From the NCBI RefSeq assembly GCF_024662235.1, contig NZ_CP096276.1, positions 5,580,001-5,644,000 on the forward strand: 64,000 nt of DNA, read 5' to 3'. This DNA comes from Pimelobacter simplex (GTDB lineage: Bacteria > Actinomycetota > Actinomycetes > Propionibacteriales > Nocardioidaceae). Position numbers and translations under genes: made by a program. Under the pieces are notes generated by a model. The model did no database searches. It was not told where the DNA came from and was given only the letters and a program-made list of their open reading frames with translations. This document shows, piece after piece, positions 25,928-34,212 of the stretch (positions within the stretch are counted from its first letter, which is position 1; each line of letters starts with the position of its first letter).

Positions 25928-25997
25928 GATTGATATGTTCCGGATCACAGCCGCCGCAGCACCGTGCTCGGCAGCGTGCTCGACCGAGGAGATTCCG

Positions 25998-27038
25998 ATG
26001 ACCACGAAACTTCCGTTCTTCGCCTCCGCGACCCGGCGCCCGTTCGTCAAGCGCGCGAGCGTGGTGGCGAGCGCGGCCGTTCTCGCTGTCGGTCTGACGG
26101 CGTGCGGAGGAGCCAAGCCCAAGGCCTCGGGGTCCGACGACGAAGGCCTCTCGGTCGGCATCTTCGTCGACAACGCCTTCGGTGACGGCGACTTCTTCGA
26201 CCAGGCCGCGGCCGCCGAGAAGCCCCTGGAGTCCGACCTGGACGCCAAGGTCAACACCTACGAGGGCCAGCTGCAGGCCCAGAACTTCGAGCCCCTCCTG
26301 CAGGATGCGGCCGACGCCAACGACATCGTCTTCGTGCTCGGCTTCGAGGCGATCGACGCGCTCGTCAAGGTGGCCGACGAGAACCCCGACACCCAGTTCG
26401 TGTTCGTCGACGGCACCGTCGACAGCCCCAACGTGGTCTCCGCGGAGTTCCGCACGGCCGAGGGCTGCTACATGGCCGGCGCGCTGGCCGCGACCGTCAA
26501 CGCAGCCGCGGGCGCCAAGGCCGCCGGCTTCGTCGGCGGCATCGACGCCCCGGTGATCAAGAACTGCGAGTCCGGCTACACCCAGGGTGTCGCCGAGGTC
26601 GACCCGGCCCAGAAGGTCACCCCCCAGTACGCCGGCTCGTTCGTCGACCCTGCCAAGGGCCGCGAGATCGCGCTCGCGCTGCAGCAGAAGGGCGCCCACT
26701 CGATCTTCGCCTACGCCGGCCTGACCGGCGCCGGCATCTTCGACGCCGCCAAGGCCGACGGCAAGATCGCGCCGATCGGCGTGGTCGCGGACAAGAGCTC
26801 GCTGGCCCCCGGCAAGACGTCGGGCAGCCTGGAGATGGGTGTCGACACGGTCCTGCTGGCGCTGGTGAAGGACTACCAGGGCGGCGACCTGGAGCAGGGC
26901 AGCCAGCACACCTACGGTTTCGCCGAGGGTGGTTGGAAGATGGTCTACGACGAGGCCCTGGTCGGTGCCGACGGCATCGCGCAGCTCGACGCCCTCCAGG
27001 AGCGGATCTCCTCCGGGGAGCTCAAGATCAGTGAATGA
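25998..27038 (+). CDS. BMP-family substrate-binding lipoprotein of an ABC importer (Nup/Pnr type)
   Basis: Lipoprotein of 346 residues. The signal peptide ends in the lipobox VGLTAC (C36), then a Gly/Ser/Asp linker and a BMP domain with VGIFVDNAFGDGDFFDQAA, a FVDG turn and VGGIDAPVIKNCESGY. BMP proteins such as PnrA and NupN bind nucleosides in most characterised cases. The ATG is preceded by GAGGAG at 6-11 nt; earlier in-frame ATGs give a poor leader. First gene of the rightward operon, facing the GntR operon. Nucleoside specificity is a family inference. Confidence 0.9.
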   Translation: MTTKLPFFASATRRPFVKRASVVASAAVLAVGLTACGGAKPKASGSDDEGLSVGIFVDNAFGDGDFFDQAAAAEKPLESDLDAKVNTYEGQLQAQNFEPLLQDAADANDIVFVLGFEAIDALVKVADENPDTQFVFVDGTVDSPNVVSAEFRTAEGCYMAGALAATVNAAAGAKAAGFVGGIDAPVIKNCESGYTQGVAEVDPAQKVTPQYAGSFVDPAKGREIALALQQKGAHSIFAYAGLTGAGIFDAAKADGKIAPIGVVADKSSLAPGKTSGSLEMGVDTVLLALVKDYQGGDLEQGSQHTYGFAEGGWKMVYDEALVGADGIAQLDALQERISSGELKISE

Positions 27039-28581
27039 GACGACGAGGCCGGACGCCCCGCTGCTCGAGGCGTCCGGCATCACCAAGCGGTTCGGCCCGG
27101 TGGTCGCCAACGAGGACGTCCACCTGGACCTGCGCGCCGGTGAGGTGCACGCCCTGGTCGGGGAGAACGGCGCGGGCAAGACGACGCTGATGCGGATGCT
27201 CTTCGGGATGTACCAGCCCGATGCCGGCGTGATCCGGGTCCGCGGCGAGGAGCGGCACTTCCGCCGTCCCCAGGACGCGATCGACGCCCAGATCGGCATG
27301 GTGCACCAGCACTTCATGCTGGTGCCCACGTTCACCGTGGCCGAGAACATCACGCTCGGCGCGGAGCCGGGCGGGCCCGGGCTCTACAGCAAGGACCGGG
27401 CCAAGGAGGCGATCGCCGAGCCGATGCGGCGCCTGGGGGTCGACATCGACCCCGAGGCGGTGACCGGCAAGCTCAGCGTCGCCACCCAGCAGAAGATCGA
27501 GATCGTCAAGGTCCTCTACCGCGGCGCGCGGGTGCTGATCCTCGACGAGCCGACCGCCGTACTGACGCCGCAGGAGACGACCGAGCTCTTCGAGCTCCTG
27601 CGTCGCCTGGCGGCCGAGGGCTCGGCGATCGTGTTCATCTCGCACAAGCTGGGCGAGGTCTTCGCGGTGGCCGACCGGATCACCGTGCTGCGCCGCGGCC
27701 GCACCGTCGGCACGTACGACGCCGCGGCCACCGACGCCGCCGAGGTGGTCGCCGCGATGACCGGTCGCAGCGACGTCAACCTCGGCCGGGTCGAGCGGGT
27801 GGTCCCCGAGGAGCAGCCCCCGGTGCTCCTCGTCGACGCCATCAGCACCGAGAAGCCCGGCCACGACGCGGCCCTCGACGCGGTGTCCTTCACCGTGCGC
27901 GCCGGCGAGATCCTCGGGATCGCCGGCGTCGAGGGCAACGGCCAGACCGCCCTCGCCGAGGCGCTGGTCGGCACGCTCGCCCTCACCGGCGGCACGGTGT
28001 CGATCTCCGGCACCGACGTCGGCGGCATGGACGTCGCGACCCGGCGCGACCGCGGCCTGGGCTACGTCCCGGAGGACCGGCACCACGAGGGACTGCCGAT
28101 CAACGGCACGGTCCTCGAGGCGATCGCGCCGTGCGAGGTGCGCAAGCGCACCGGGCTCGGCGTCCTCGCCAGCGCGCTGAGCGCCAAGGTCCGGGCCACG
28201 GCGACCGGCCTGGTCCGTGAGTACGACATCAAGGCCGCCGGCGTCGACGCCGTCTGCAGCACGCTCTCGGGCGGCAACCAGCAGAAGATCGTCGTCGCCC
28301 GCGAGCTCGAGGAGCAGCCTGCCTGCCTGGTGCTGGCGCAGCCGACGCGCGGCGTCGACCTGGGCGCCATCGAGTACCTCTACGGCCGGATCGCCGAGGC
28401 GACCGCCCGCGGGTGCGCGGTGCTGCTGGTCTCGGCCGACCTCGACGAGATCCTGCGCCTCTCCGACCGGGTGCTGGTGATGTACCGCGGCCAGGTGGTC
28501 GCGGAGAAGCGGACCCTCGACACGACCCGCGAGGAGCTGGGCATGCACATGATGGGCGCGACCACGGGAGGTGCCTCATGA
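27031..28581 (+). CDS. ABC importer ATPase with two nucleotide-binding domains (NupO/RbsA-like)
   Basis: Fused double ATPase of 516 residues. The first domain has GENGAGKTT, LSVATQQKIEIVKVL and LILDEPTAVLTPQE. The second has a degenerate Walker A, GVEGNGQTA, signature LSGGNQQK, and LAQPTRGVDLGA where Walker B would read DEPTRG. Such asymmetry is standard in RbsA/NupO proteins. GTG start, overlapping the lipoprotein stop by 8 nt, with GGGGAG upstream. It energises the two permeases that follow. Confidence 0.94.
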   Translation: MNETTRPDAPLLEASGITKRFGPVVANEDVHLDLRAGEVHALVGENGAGKTTLMRMLFGMYQPDAGVIRVRGEERHFRRPQDAIDAQIGMVHQHFMLVPTFTVAENITLGAEPGGPGLYSKDRAKEAIAEPMRRLGVDIDPEAVTGKLSVATQQKIEIVKVLYRGARVLILDEPTAVLTPQETTELFELLRRLAAEGSAIVFISHKLGEVFAVADRITVLRRGRTVGTYDAAATDAAEVVAAMTGRSDVNLGRVERVVPEEQPPVLLVDAISTEKPGHDAALDAVSFTVRAGEILGIAGVEGNGQTALAEALVGTLALTGGTVSISGTDVGGMDVATRRDRGLGYVPEDRHHEGLPINGTVLEAIAPCEVRKRTGLGVLASALSAKVRATATGLVREYDIKAAGVDAVCSTLSGGNQQKIVVARELEEQPACLVLAQPTRGVDLGAIEYLYGRIAEATARGCAVLLVSADLDEILRLSDRVLVMYRGQVVAEKRTLDTTREELGMHMMGATTGGAS

Positions 28582-29705
28582 CGACGGCGCCCACGACGTC
28601 CGCGACCGAGCCGGCGGCTCCGGCCCCGGCGCCGCCGGACAAGCCGGGCTGGCGCTCGGTCGCCGGCCGCCAGGCGGCCGCGATCGGCTACACCGTGGTG
28701 ATCGGCCTGGTGCTGGCCTCGGTGCTGATCTACAGCCAGGGCTACGCGCCGTTCGCGACGATCCAGAGCGGCCTCCAGTACGCCGTCGGCGACCCCACCC
28801 AGGTCGCCCGGACGTTCGCCTGGGGCCTGCCGCTCTACGTCGCCGCGCTCGGCGTCGCGATCGCCTTCCGCTCCGGCATGTTCAACATCGGCGCCGAGGG
28901 CCAGATGTACGCCGGCGCCCTCGCCGCCGCGCTCACCGGCGCCTACCTCGGCCCGCTGTTCTCGCCCGCGCACCTGCTGCTCTGCACGCTGGCGGCGGGT
29001 CTGGCCGGTGGCCTGATCGCGGCCGGCCTCGGCTGGCTGCGCGCCGCCTGGGGCGTCGACGAGGTGCTCTCGACGCTGCTGTCGAACTACATCGTCATCC
29101 TCTTCTGCGCCTACCTCGCGATCGGTCCCCTGCGCGACACCACGCGCCAGAGCGGCACGACCAAGGAGGTCGCCGACACCGCCCGCTTCGACGAGATCGT
29201 GTCGCGCAGCGGCCTGACCACGGCCGTGTTCGTGGTGGTCGTCGTCGCGATCGTGATCTGGTGGCTCAGCGAGCGCTCGGTGCTCGGCTACCGCTGGCGG
29301 ATGACGGGGGAGAGCCCCGCCTTCGCCTCGTCCGTCGGCATCGACGTCTTCCGGGCGCGGGTCTCCTCGATGGCGCTGAGCGGCTTCGTGTGCGGTGTCG
29401 CCGGCTCGCTGCTGGTCACCGCCTCGCAGGGCCGGTTCTGGACCGAGATCGCCTCGGGCATCGGCTGGGACGGCGTGCTCATCGCGCTCGTCGCCCGCTC
29501 CCGTCCCGTGGCCACGGTCATCTGGGTGAGCGTCTACTGCGTGATGCGCTCGGCCGCCCGCGGCATCGAGCAGGCCTCCGACGTCCCCTCGGAGCTCTCG
29601 CTGGTGCTCATCTCGGCCATCATCATCGCGGCTGCCGCCCAGGCGCGCGTGTTCCACCAGTTCGCCCAGCTGCGTCACCGCCTGGGCTCGTTGCGGAGGT
29701 CGTGA
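28578..29705 (+). CDS. ABC importer permease, NupP/YufP-like
   Basis: Membrane permease of 375 residues in the BPD_transp_2 family. An Ala/Pro-rich cytoplasmic N-terminus precedes about eight to ten helices. The family stretches FRSGMFNIGAEGQMYAGAL and GVDEVLSTLLSNYI are clear. It is paired with the second permease one nucleotide downstream and coupled to the ATPase by ATGA. This is the nucleoside/sugar-type branched permease pair used with BMP binding proteins. Confidence 0.93.
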   Translation: MTTAPTTSATEPAAPAPAPPDKPGWRSVAGRQAAAIGYTVVIGLVLASVLIYSQGYAPFATIQSGLQYAVGDPTQVARTFAWGLPLYVAALGVAIAFRSGMFNIGAEGQMYAGALAAALTGAYLGPLFSPAHLLLCTLAAGLAGGLIAAGLGWLRAAWGVDEVLSTLLSNYIVILFCAYLAIGPLRDTTRQSGTTKEVADTARFDEIVSRSGLTTAVFVVVVVAIVIWWLSERSVLGYRWRMTGESPAFASSVGIDVFRARVSSMALSGFVCGVAGSLLVTASQGRFWTEIASGIGWDGVLIALVARSRPVATVIWVSVYCVMRSAARGIEQASDVPSELSLVLISAIIIAAAAQARVFHQFAQLRHRLGSLRRS

Positions 29706-29706
29706 C

Positions 29707-30630
29707 ATGGATTGGCTCGACGCATTTCTCGGATCGGGGATGCGCTTCACCACCCCGATCCTGCTGGCCGCGCTCGGCTGCCTGGTCACCTCCTGGACCA
29801 GGGACCTGAACGTCGGCCTGGAGGGCGCCATGATCTTCGGCGCCTTCTTCGGGGTCGCGTTCGGCCTCGAGCTCGGCTCGGGGCTGGGCGCGATCCTGGT
29901 CACGCTCCTCGCCGCGGCCGTGGCCGGGCTGCTGTTCGGCATCCTGATCACGACGTACCGGGTCAACGTGTTCGTCGCAGGCATCGTGCTCAACGTCTTC
30001 GGCGCCGGCGCGACGGTCTTCCTGCTGCGCTCGATCTACGGCGTCAAGGGCGCCCTGGCCGACGACGGCATCCCGCGCCTGGCCCGGATCGAGATCCCCG
30101 TCATCAAGGACATCCCGATCCTCGGCGGGCTCGTCTCGGGCCACACCGTGCTCACCTACCTCGCGTGGGTGCTGGTCGGCGTGACCGTCTGGGCGGTGCG
30201 CAACAGCGTCGTCGTCCGGCACCTCAAGGCGGCCGGTGAGCACCCCGAGGCGCTGGAGACCGCCGGCGGCAACGTCCAGCGGATGCGGATCCTCGCCCAG
30301 GTGTGGTGCTTCATGCTCTGCGCCCTGGCCGGGGCCCAGATGAGCATCGGCCAGCTCTCCCTCTTCACCGAGGGGATGACGAGCGGGCTCGGCTTCGTCG
30401 CGGTCGCCGCGGCGATCTTCAGTCGCGGCAACGTGCTCTGGCTCGCCGCGATCTCCACCGTGTTCGGCCTCTCGTCGGCGGCCGGCGTCCAGATCAACGA
30501 GGAAGTCATGCCCCCACAGTTCGCCCAGATGATCCCGTACGTCGTGGCCCTCGTCGGGCTCGTCGTCCTGGCCCGCACCTCCAAGGTCGACCAGGTCCGG
30601 ATCGCCACGCCCCAGCTGCAGGCCGACTGA
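29707..30630 (+). CDS. ABC importer permease, NupQ/YufQ-like
   Basis: Second BPD_transp_2 permease, 307 residues with about eight helices. Conserved segments are DLNVGLEGAMIFGAFFGV and the late GLGFVAVAAAIFSRGN. The ATG lies two nucleotides after the previous stop, and its stop overlaps the deaminase-like gene (TGATG). Together with the lipoprotein, ATPase and first permease it makes a complete importer. Confidence 0.93.
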   Translation: MDWLDAFLGSGMRFTTPILLAALGCLVTSWTRDLNVGLEGAMIFGAFFGVAFGLELGSGLGAILVTLLAAAVAGLLFGILITTYRVNVFVAGIVLNVFGAGATVFLLRSIYGVKGALADDGIPRLARIEIPVIKDIPILGGLVSGHTVLTYLAWVLVGVTVWAVRNSVVVRHLKAAGEHPEALETAGGNVQRMRILAQVWCFMLCALAGAQMSIGQLSLFTEGMTSGLGFVAVAAAIFSRGNVLWLAAISTVFGLSSAAGVQINEEVMPPQFAQMIPYVVALVGLVVLARTSKVDQVRIATPQLQAD

Positions 30631-31073
30631 TGCGCGCCGTACCGCTGGAGCCCGAGGACGTCGCCCTCTACGAGCGCGCCGTCGAGGTCCTCGCCGCGTC
30701 CTTCGACCCGGTCGTGCACCAGGTCGCGGCCGCCGCCCGTACGGCGAGCGGCGAGGTCTTCCCCGGCCTGCACGTCGGCTCGCGCCGGGTCAACGTGTGC
30801 GCCGAGGCCTCGGCCATCGCCAACGCCGAGATGCACAACGCCGGCCAGGTCGTCGCGATGGTCGCGGTCTGCCGCGACGAGAACGGACGCACGGTCGTCA
30901 CCAACCCGTGCGGCCTGTGCCGCGAGCTGATGGGCCACTACGGCCCCGACGCGTGGGTGCTGATCGACCGCGGCGGCGAGGTGGTCAAGGTCCGCTCCGG
31001 CGACCTGATGCCCTCGCCGTGGAACTTCCCCCACGAGAACGACTGGGACGTCGCCGACCCGACCGCTCCCTGA
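30630..31073 (+). CDS. Cytidine deaminase-like protein
   Basis: Protein of 147 residues with the CDA zinc site: C57-A-E59 (VNVCAEASAIANAEM, with E59 the proton shuttle) and P93-C94-G-L-C97 (TNPCGLCREL). Tetrameric CDAs convert cytidine or deoxycytidine to uridine derivatives. The C-terminus (LMPSPWNFP, then an acidic tail) differs from the usual LLPxxF ending, so the ligand may differ. Its TGATG coupling to a nucleoside-type importer supports a nucleobase-containing substrate for the pathway. Confidence 0.83.
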   Translation: MRAVPLEPEDVALYERAVEVLAASFDPVVHQVAAAARTASGEVFPGLHVGSRRVNVCAEASAIANAEMHNAGQVVAMVAVCRDENGRTVVTNPCGLCRELMGHYGPDAWVLIDRGGEVVKVRSGDLMPSPWNFPHENDWDVADPTAP

Positions 31074-31109
31074 CCCACCCGCCTTCCACCGCACCCCAGG
31101 AGGATCCCC

Positions 31110-31535
31110 ATGCCCGGACTCCAGCTCACCGACATCTGCCTGGTCACCCGCGACCTCGACGCCGCGGTCGACTTCTACACCGACAAGCTCGGCTACCAGC
31201 TCAAGTCGCGGATGCCCGGCTTCGCCGACTTCACCCGCAACGGCGTCATCCTCGCGCTGTGGGACGCGAGCGCGATCCGCGATTCCACCGGCGTCCCGGC
31301 CGCCGTCGAGGCCCCGACCGGGCACGGCGTGATGATGGCCGTCGAGGTCGAGAGCCCCGACGAGGTCGACCGCGAGCACGCCCGGCTCACCGCCCTGGGC
31401 GTCGAGTTCTACGCCCCGCCCAAGGACTACGCGTGGAACGCCCGGTGCGCCTACTTCGCCGGCCCGTGCGGCGAGTTCTGGGAGCTCTTCGCCTGGCACG
31501 AGGGCGGCGCCCCCGGTGCCGTCGACCCGTCCTGA
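31110..31535 (+). CDS. VOC-superfamily (glyoxalase/dioxygenase fold) protein
   Basis: Small protein of 141 residues with paired beta-alpha-beta-beta-beta modules. DICLVTRDLDAAVDFYTDKL opens the fold, and CGEFWELFAW supplies the glutamate expected as a metal ligand near the C-terminus. The VOC fold covers glyoxalase I, epimerases, dioxygenases and resistance proteins, so the reaction is not predictable. It lies 36 nt after the deaminase-like gene and 48 nt before the FAH-family gene, with GGAGGA before the ATG. Confidence 0.85.
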   Translation: MPGLQLTDICLVTRDLDAAVDFYTDKLGYQLKSRMPGFADFTRNGVILALWDASAIRDSTGVPAAVEAPTGHGVMMAVEVESPDEVDREHARLTALGVEFYAPPKDYAWNARCAYFAGPCGEFWELFAWHEGGAPGAVDPS

Positions 31536-31583
31536 CCGTCCCTTCCTTCCCCTGAACGAACCTGCCGAGAACGAGGAGCACCT

Positions 31584-32762
31584 GTGCTGACCATGGACCG
31601 ACTGCTGCCGAACGACCGGGAGCGCGCCACGCTCGTGGGCCGGGTCTGGGACCCGGCCGAGCGCGGACCCGTGCTCGTCGTGGTCGCCGGCGACGACGCG
31701 GTCGACGTCACCGACCTGGGCCCGACCTGCTCGACGCTGCTGGAGCGGCACGACGCCGCCGCGCTGCGCGCCGCCGCAGCCGACCCGACCCGGCGTCGCT
31801 GGTCGCTGGCCACGCTGATCGAGGCGTTCGGCGACGAGCGCGACCCCGAGGTGGCGCGGCTGCTGTCGCCGGTCGACCTCCAGGTGCTCAAGGCCGCCGG
31901 CGTGACCTTCGTCGAGAGCATGGTCGAGCGGGTCATCGAGGAGCGTGCCCAGGGCGACCTGCAGCAGGCCGAGGCGATCCGCGGCCAGCTCGCCGACGCC
32001 ATCGGCGGCGCGATCTCCCAGGTGAAGCCGGGCTCCGAGGCCGCCGAGAAGGTCAAGCAGATCCTCGTCTCCGAGGGTCTCTGGTCGCAGTACCTCGAGG
32101 TCGGCATCGGCCCCGACCCGGAGATCTTCACCAAGGCGCCGGTCCTCTCGTCGGTCGGCGTCGGCGCCACCATCGGCGTCCTGAGCCGCTCGGCGTGGAA
32201 CAACCCCGAGCCCGAGGTCGCCCTCGTCGCCCGGGCGGACGGCACGCCCGTCGGCGCGATGCTCGGCAACGACGTCAACCTGCGCGACTTCGAGGGCCGC
32301 AGCGCGCTGCTGCTCACCGAGGCCAAGGACAACAACGCCTCGTGCGCGCTGGGCCCGTTCATCCGGCTCTTCGACGAGGACTTCGGCATCGACGACGTCC
32401 GCGGGCTCGACGTGCACCTGACCGTCGAGGGCCCCGAGGGCTTCCGGATGGACGGCGTCAGCTCGATGAGCAACATCAGCCGCGACCCGCTCGAGCTGAT
32501 CGGCCACACCTGCGGCGCGCACCACCACTACCCGGACGGCTTCGTGCTGCTCACCGGCACGCTCTTCGCGCCCACCCAGGACCGGCACGGTCCCGGCCAG
32601 GGCTTCACCCACGTCGTCGGTGACGTCGTCCGGATCTCGGCCGACCGGCTCGGCGAGCTCGTCAACGTCGTCGATCACGCCGAGACCGCACCGCCGTGGA
32701 CGTTCGGCATCTGGGACCTCGTCGAGAGCCTCAACCGGCGCTCGCTGCTGGCCGCCGGCTGA
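31584..32762 (+). CDS. FAH-family 2-keto-3-deoxy-pentonate dehydratase-like protein (XylX type)
   Basis: Protein of 392 residues, the length of Caulobacter XylX, which dehydrates 2-keto-3-deoxy-xylonate to 2-oxoglutarate semialdehyde. A variable N-terminal half is followed by the FAH core. Matching features are GIGPDPEIFTKAP, WNNPEPEVAL with metal-binding glutamates, GNDVNLRDFEGRSALLL, and the C-terminal PPWTFGIWDLVESLNRRSLL. The GTG start is preferred over an ATG 9 nt later because GAGGAG lies 5 nt upstream. Its expected product is the substrate of the dioxovalerate-type dehydrogenase in the facing operon. Confidence 0.83.
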   Translation: MLTMDRLLPNDRERATLVGRVWDPAERGPVLVVVAGDDAVDVTDLGPTCSTLLERHDAAALRAAAADPTRRRWSLATLIEAFGDERDPEVARLLSPVDLQVLKAAGVTFVESMVERVIEERAQGDLQQAEAIRGQLADAIGGAISQVKPGSEAAEKVKQILVSEGLWSQYLEVGIGPDPEIFTKAPVLSSVGVGATIGVLSRSAWNNPEPEVALVARADGTPVGAMLGNDVNLRDFEGRSALLLTEAKDNNASCALGPFIRLFDEDFGIDDVRGLDVHLTVEGPEGFRMDGVSSMSNISRDPLELIGHTCGAHHHYPDGFVLLTGTLFAPTQDRHGPGQGFTHVVGDVVRISADRLGELVNVVDHAETAPPWTFGIWDLVESLNRRSLLAAG

Positions 32763-32790
32763 CCCGACCCACGACCCGAAGGAAACCCCC

Positions 32791-34158
32791 ATGTACGCCA
32801 CCGTCAACCCCGCCACCGGCGAGCTCGTCGAGTCCTTCGAGCCCGCCACCGACGCCGAGGTCGAGGCCGCGCTGAGCGGCGTCGCCGGCTCGTTCGCCAC
32901 CTGGTCCGCCCGCCCGCTCGCCGAGCGCGCCGCGATCGTGCACCGGGTCGCCGACCTCTTCGAGGAGCGCGCCGACGAGCTCGCCGCGATCATCACCCTC
33001 GAGATGGGCAAGCGGCTCGAGGAGTCGCGCGGCGAGATCGACATCGTCGCCGCGATCTTCCGCTACTACGCCGACAACGGCGCGACCTTCCTCGCCGACC
33101 AGGAGCTCACCATCGAGGGCGGCCGCGCCCTGGTGCAGAAGCGCCCGATCGGCGCGGTGCTCGGGATCATGCCGTGGAACTACCCGTACTACCAGGTCGC
33201 CCGGTTCGCCGCGCCCAACCTGGTGCTCGGCAACACGATCGTGCTCAAGCACGCCCCGAGCTGCCCCCGTACGGCGCTCGCCATCGCCCGCGTGATGGCC
33301 GACGCCGGCGTCCCCGAGGACGTCTACGTCAACCTGCTCGCCACCAACGACCAGGTCGCCACGATGATCGACGACCCGCGCATCCAGGGCGTCTCGCTCA
33401 CCGGCAGCGAGCGGGCCGGTGCCGCGGTCGCCGCCCGCGCGGGCCAGAACCTCAAGAAGGTCGTCCTCGAGCTCGGCGGCTCCGACCCGATGATCGTGCT
33501 CGACAGCGCGGACGTCGCCGCCACGGCCCGCGAGGCCGTCGCCTCGCGGATGGGCAACATGGGCCAGGCCTGCAACGCGCCCAAGCGGATGATCGTCCTC
33601 GCCGACCTGTACGACGACTTCCTGGCCGGTCTCGTCACCGCCATGGGCGAGTTCGTGCCCGGCGACCCGGCCGACCCGGCGACCACCCTCGCCCCGCTCT
33701 CGTCGCTGGCCGCGGCCGACAAGCTCGTCGACCAGCTCGAGCGCGCCGTCGCGCAGGGTGCCACCGTGCACACCGGCGGCGGCCGGGTGGACCGCCCCGG
33801 CGCCTTCGTCGAGCCGACCGTGCTCACCGGCGTCGTCCCCGGCACGGACGCCTACCGCGAGGAGCTGTTCGGTCCCGTCGCGATCGTCTTCCGCGCCGAG
33901 TCCGAGGAGGAGGCCGTGGCCCTGGCCAACGACACCCCCTTCGGCCTGGGCTCCAGCGTGTTCAGCACCGACCTCGAGCGCGCCCAGCGCGTGGCCGACC
34001 GGATCGACGCGGGCATGGTCTACCTCAACGCGGCCGGCGGCTCGCAGCCCGACCTGCCCTTCGGCGGCACCAAGCGCTCCGGCATCGGCCGTGAGCTCGG
34101 CCCGGTCGGCATGGACGAGTTCGCCAACCACCGGGTGCTGCGCATCCCGGCCTCCTGA
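32791..34158 (+). CDS. NAD(P)-dependent succinate-semialdehyde-type aldehyde dehydrogenase
   Basis: Aldehyde dehydrogenase of 455 residues. It has the cofactor segment IMPWNYPYYQVARFAAP (126-142), catalytic E227 in LELGGSDP, nucleophile C261 in MGQACNAPKRM and FGPVAIVF. MYATVNPATGE at the N-terminus and overall length fit the short GabD/Sad group, which uses succinate semialdehyde and similar omega-acid aldehydes. It may act on 2-oxoglutarate semialdehyde or on a different intermediate from the longer ALDH in this island. Last gene of the rightward operon, before a strong terminator. Confidence 0.9.
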   Translation: MYATVNPATGELVESFEPATDAEVEAALSGVAGSFATWSARPLAERAAIVHRVADLFEERADELAAIITLEMGKRLEESRGEIDIVAAIFRYYADNGATFLADQELTIEGGRALVQKRPIGAVLGIMPWNYPYYQVARFAAPNLVLGNTIVLKHAPSCPRTALAIARVMADAGVPEDVYVNLLATNDQVATMIDDPRIQGVSLTGSERAGAAVAARAGQNLKKVVLELGGSDPMIVLDSADVAATAREAVASRMGNMGQACNAPKRMIVLADLYDDFLAGLVTAMGEFVPGDPADPATTLAPLSSLAAADKLVDQLERAVAQGATVHTGGGRVDRPGAFVEPTVLTGVVPGTDAYREELFGPVAIVFRAESEEEAVALANDTPFGLGSSVFSTDLERAQRVADRIDAGMVYLNAAGGSQPDLPFGGTKRSGIGRELGPVGMDEFANHRVLRIPAS

Positions 34159-34174
34159 CGTCGATCGCGGCCAT

Positions 34175-34208
34175 GAGCCGCGGCGCCGGGTCCCCGGCGC
34201 CGCGGCTC
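34175..34208. terminator. Strong hairpin terminator between convergent genes
   Basis: Perfect 16-bp inverted repeat (GAGCCGCGGCGCCGGG and its complement) around a 2-nt centre, almost all G-C. It lies between the semialdehyde dehydrogenase stop and the LVIVD-repeat gene stop. No T-tract is present on either side, which is common in actinobacterial terminators. It can act for both strands. Confidence 0.75.
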
Positions 34209-34212
34209 ACGC

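Noticed and set aside
24174..27353. Very long antisense open frame across the GntR, dehydrogenase and lipoprotein genes, and a similar one at 58271-61870
   Set aside because: High GC removes stop codons from the other frames; the translations are low-complexity Arg/Gly/Val-rich and lie opposite clear, well-conserved genes.
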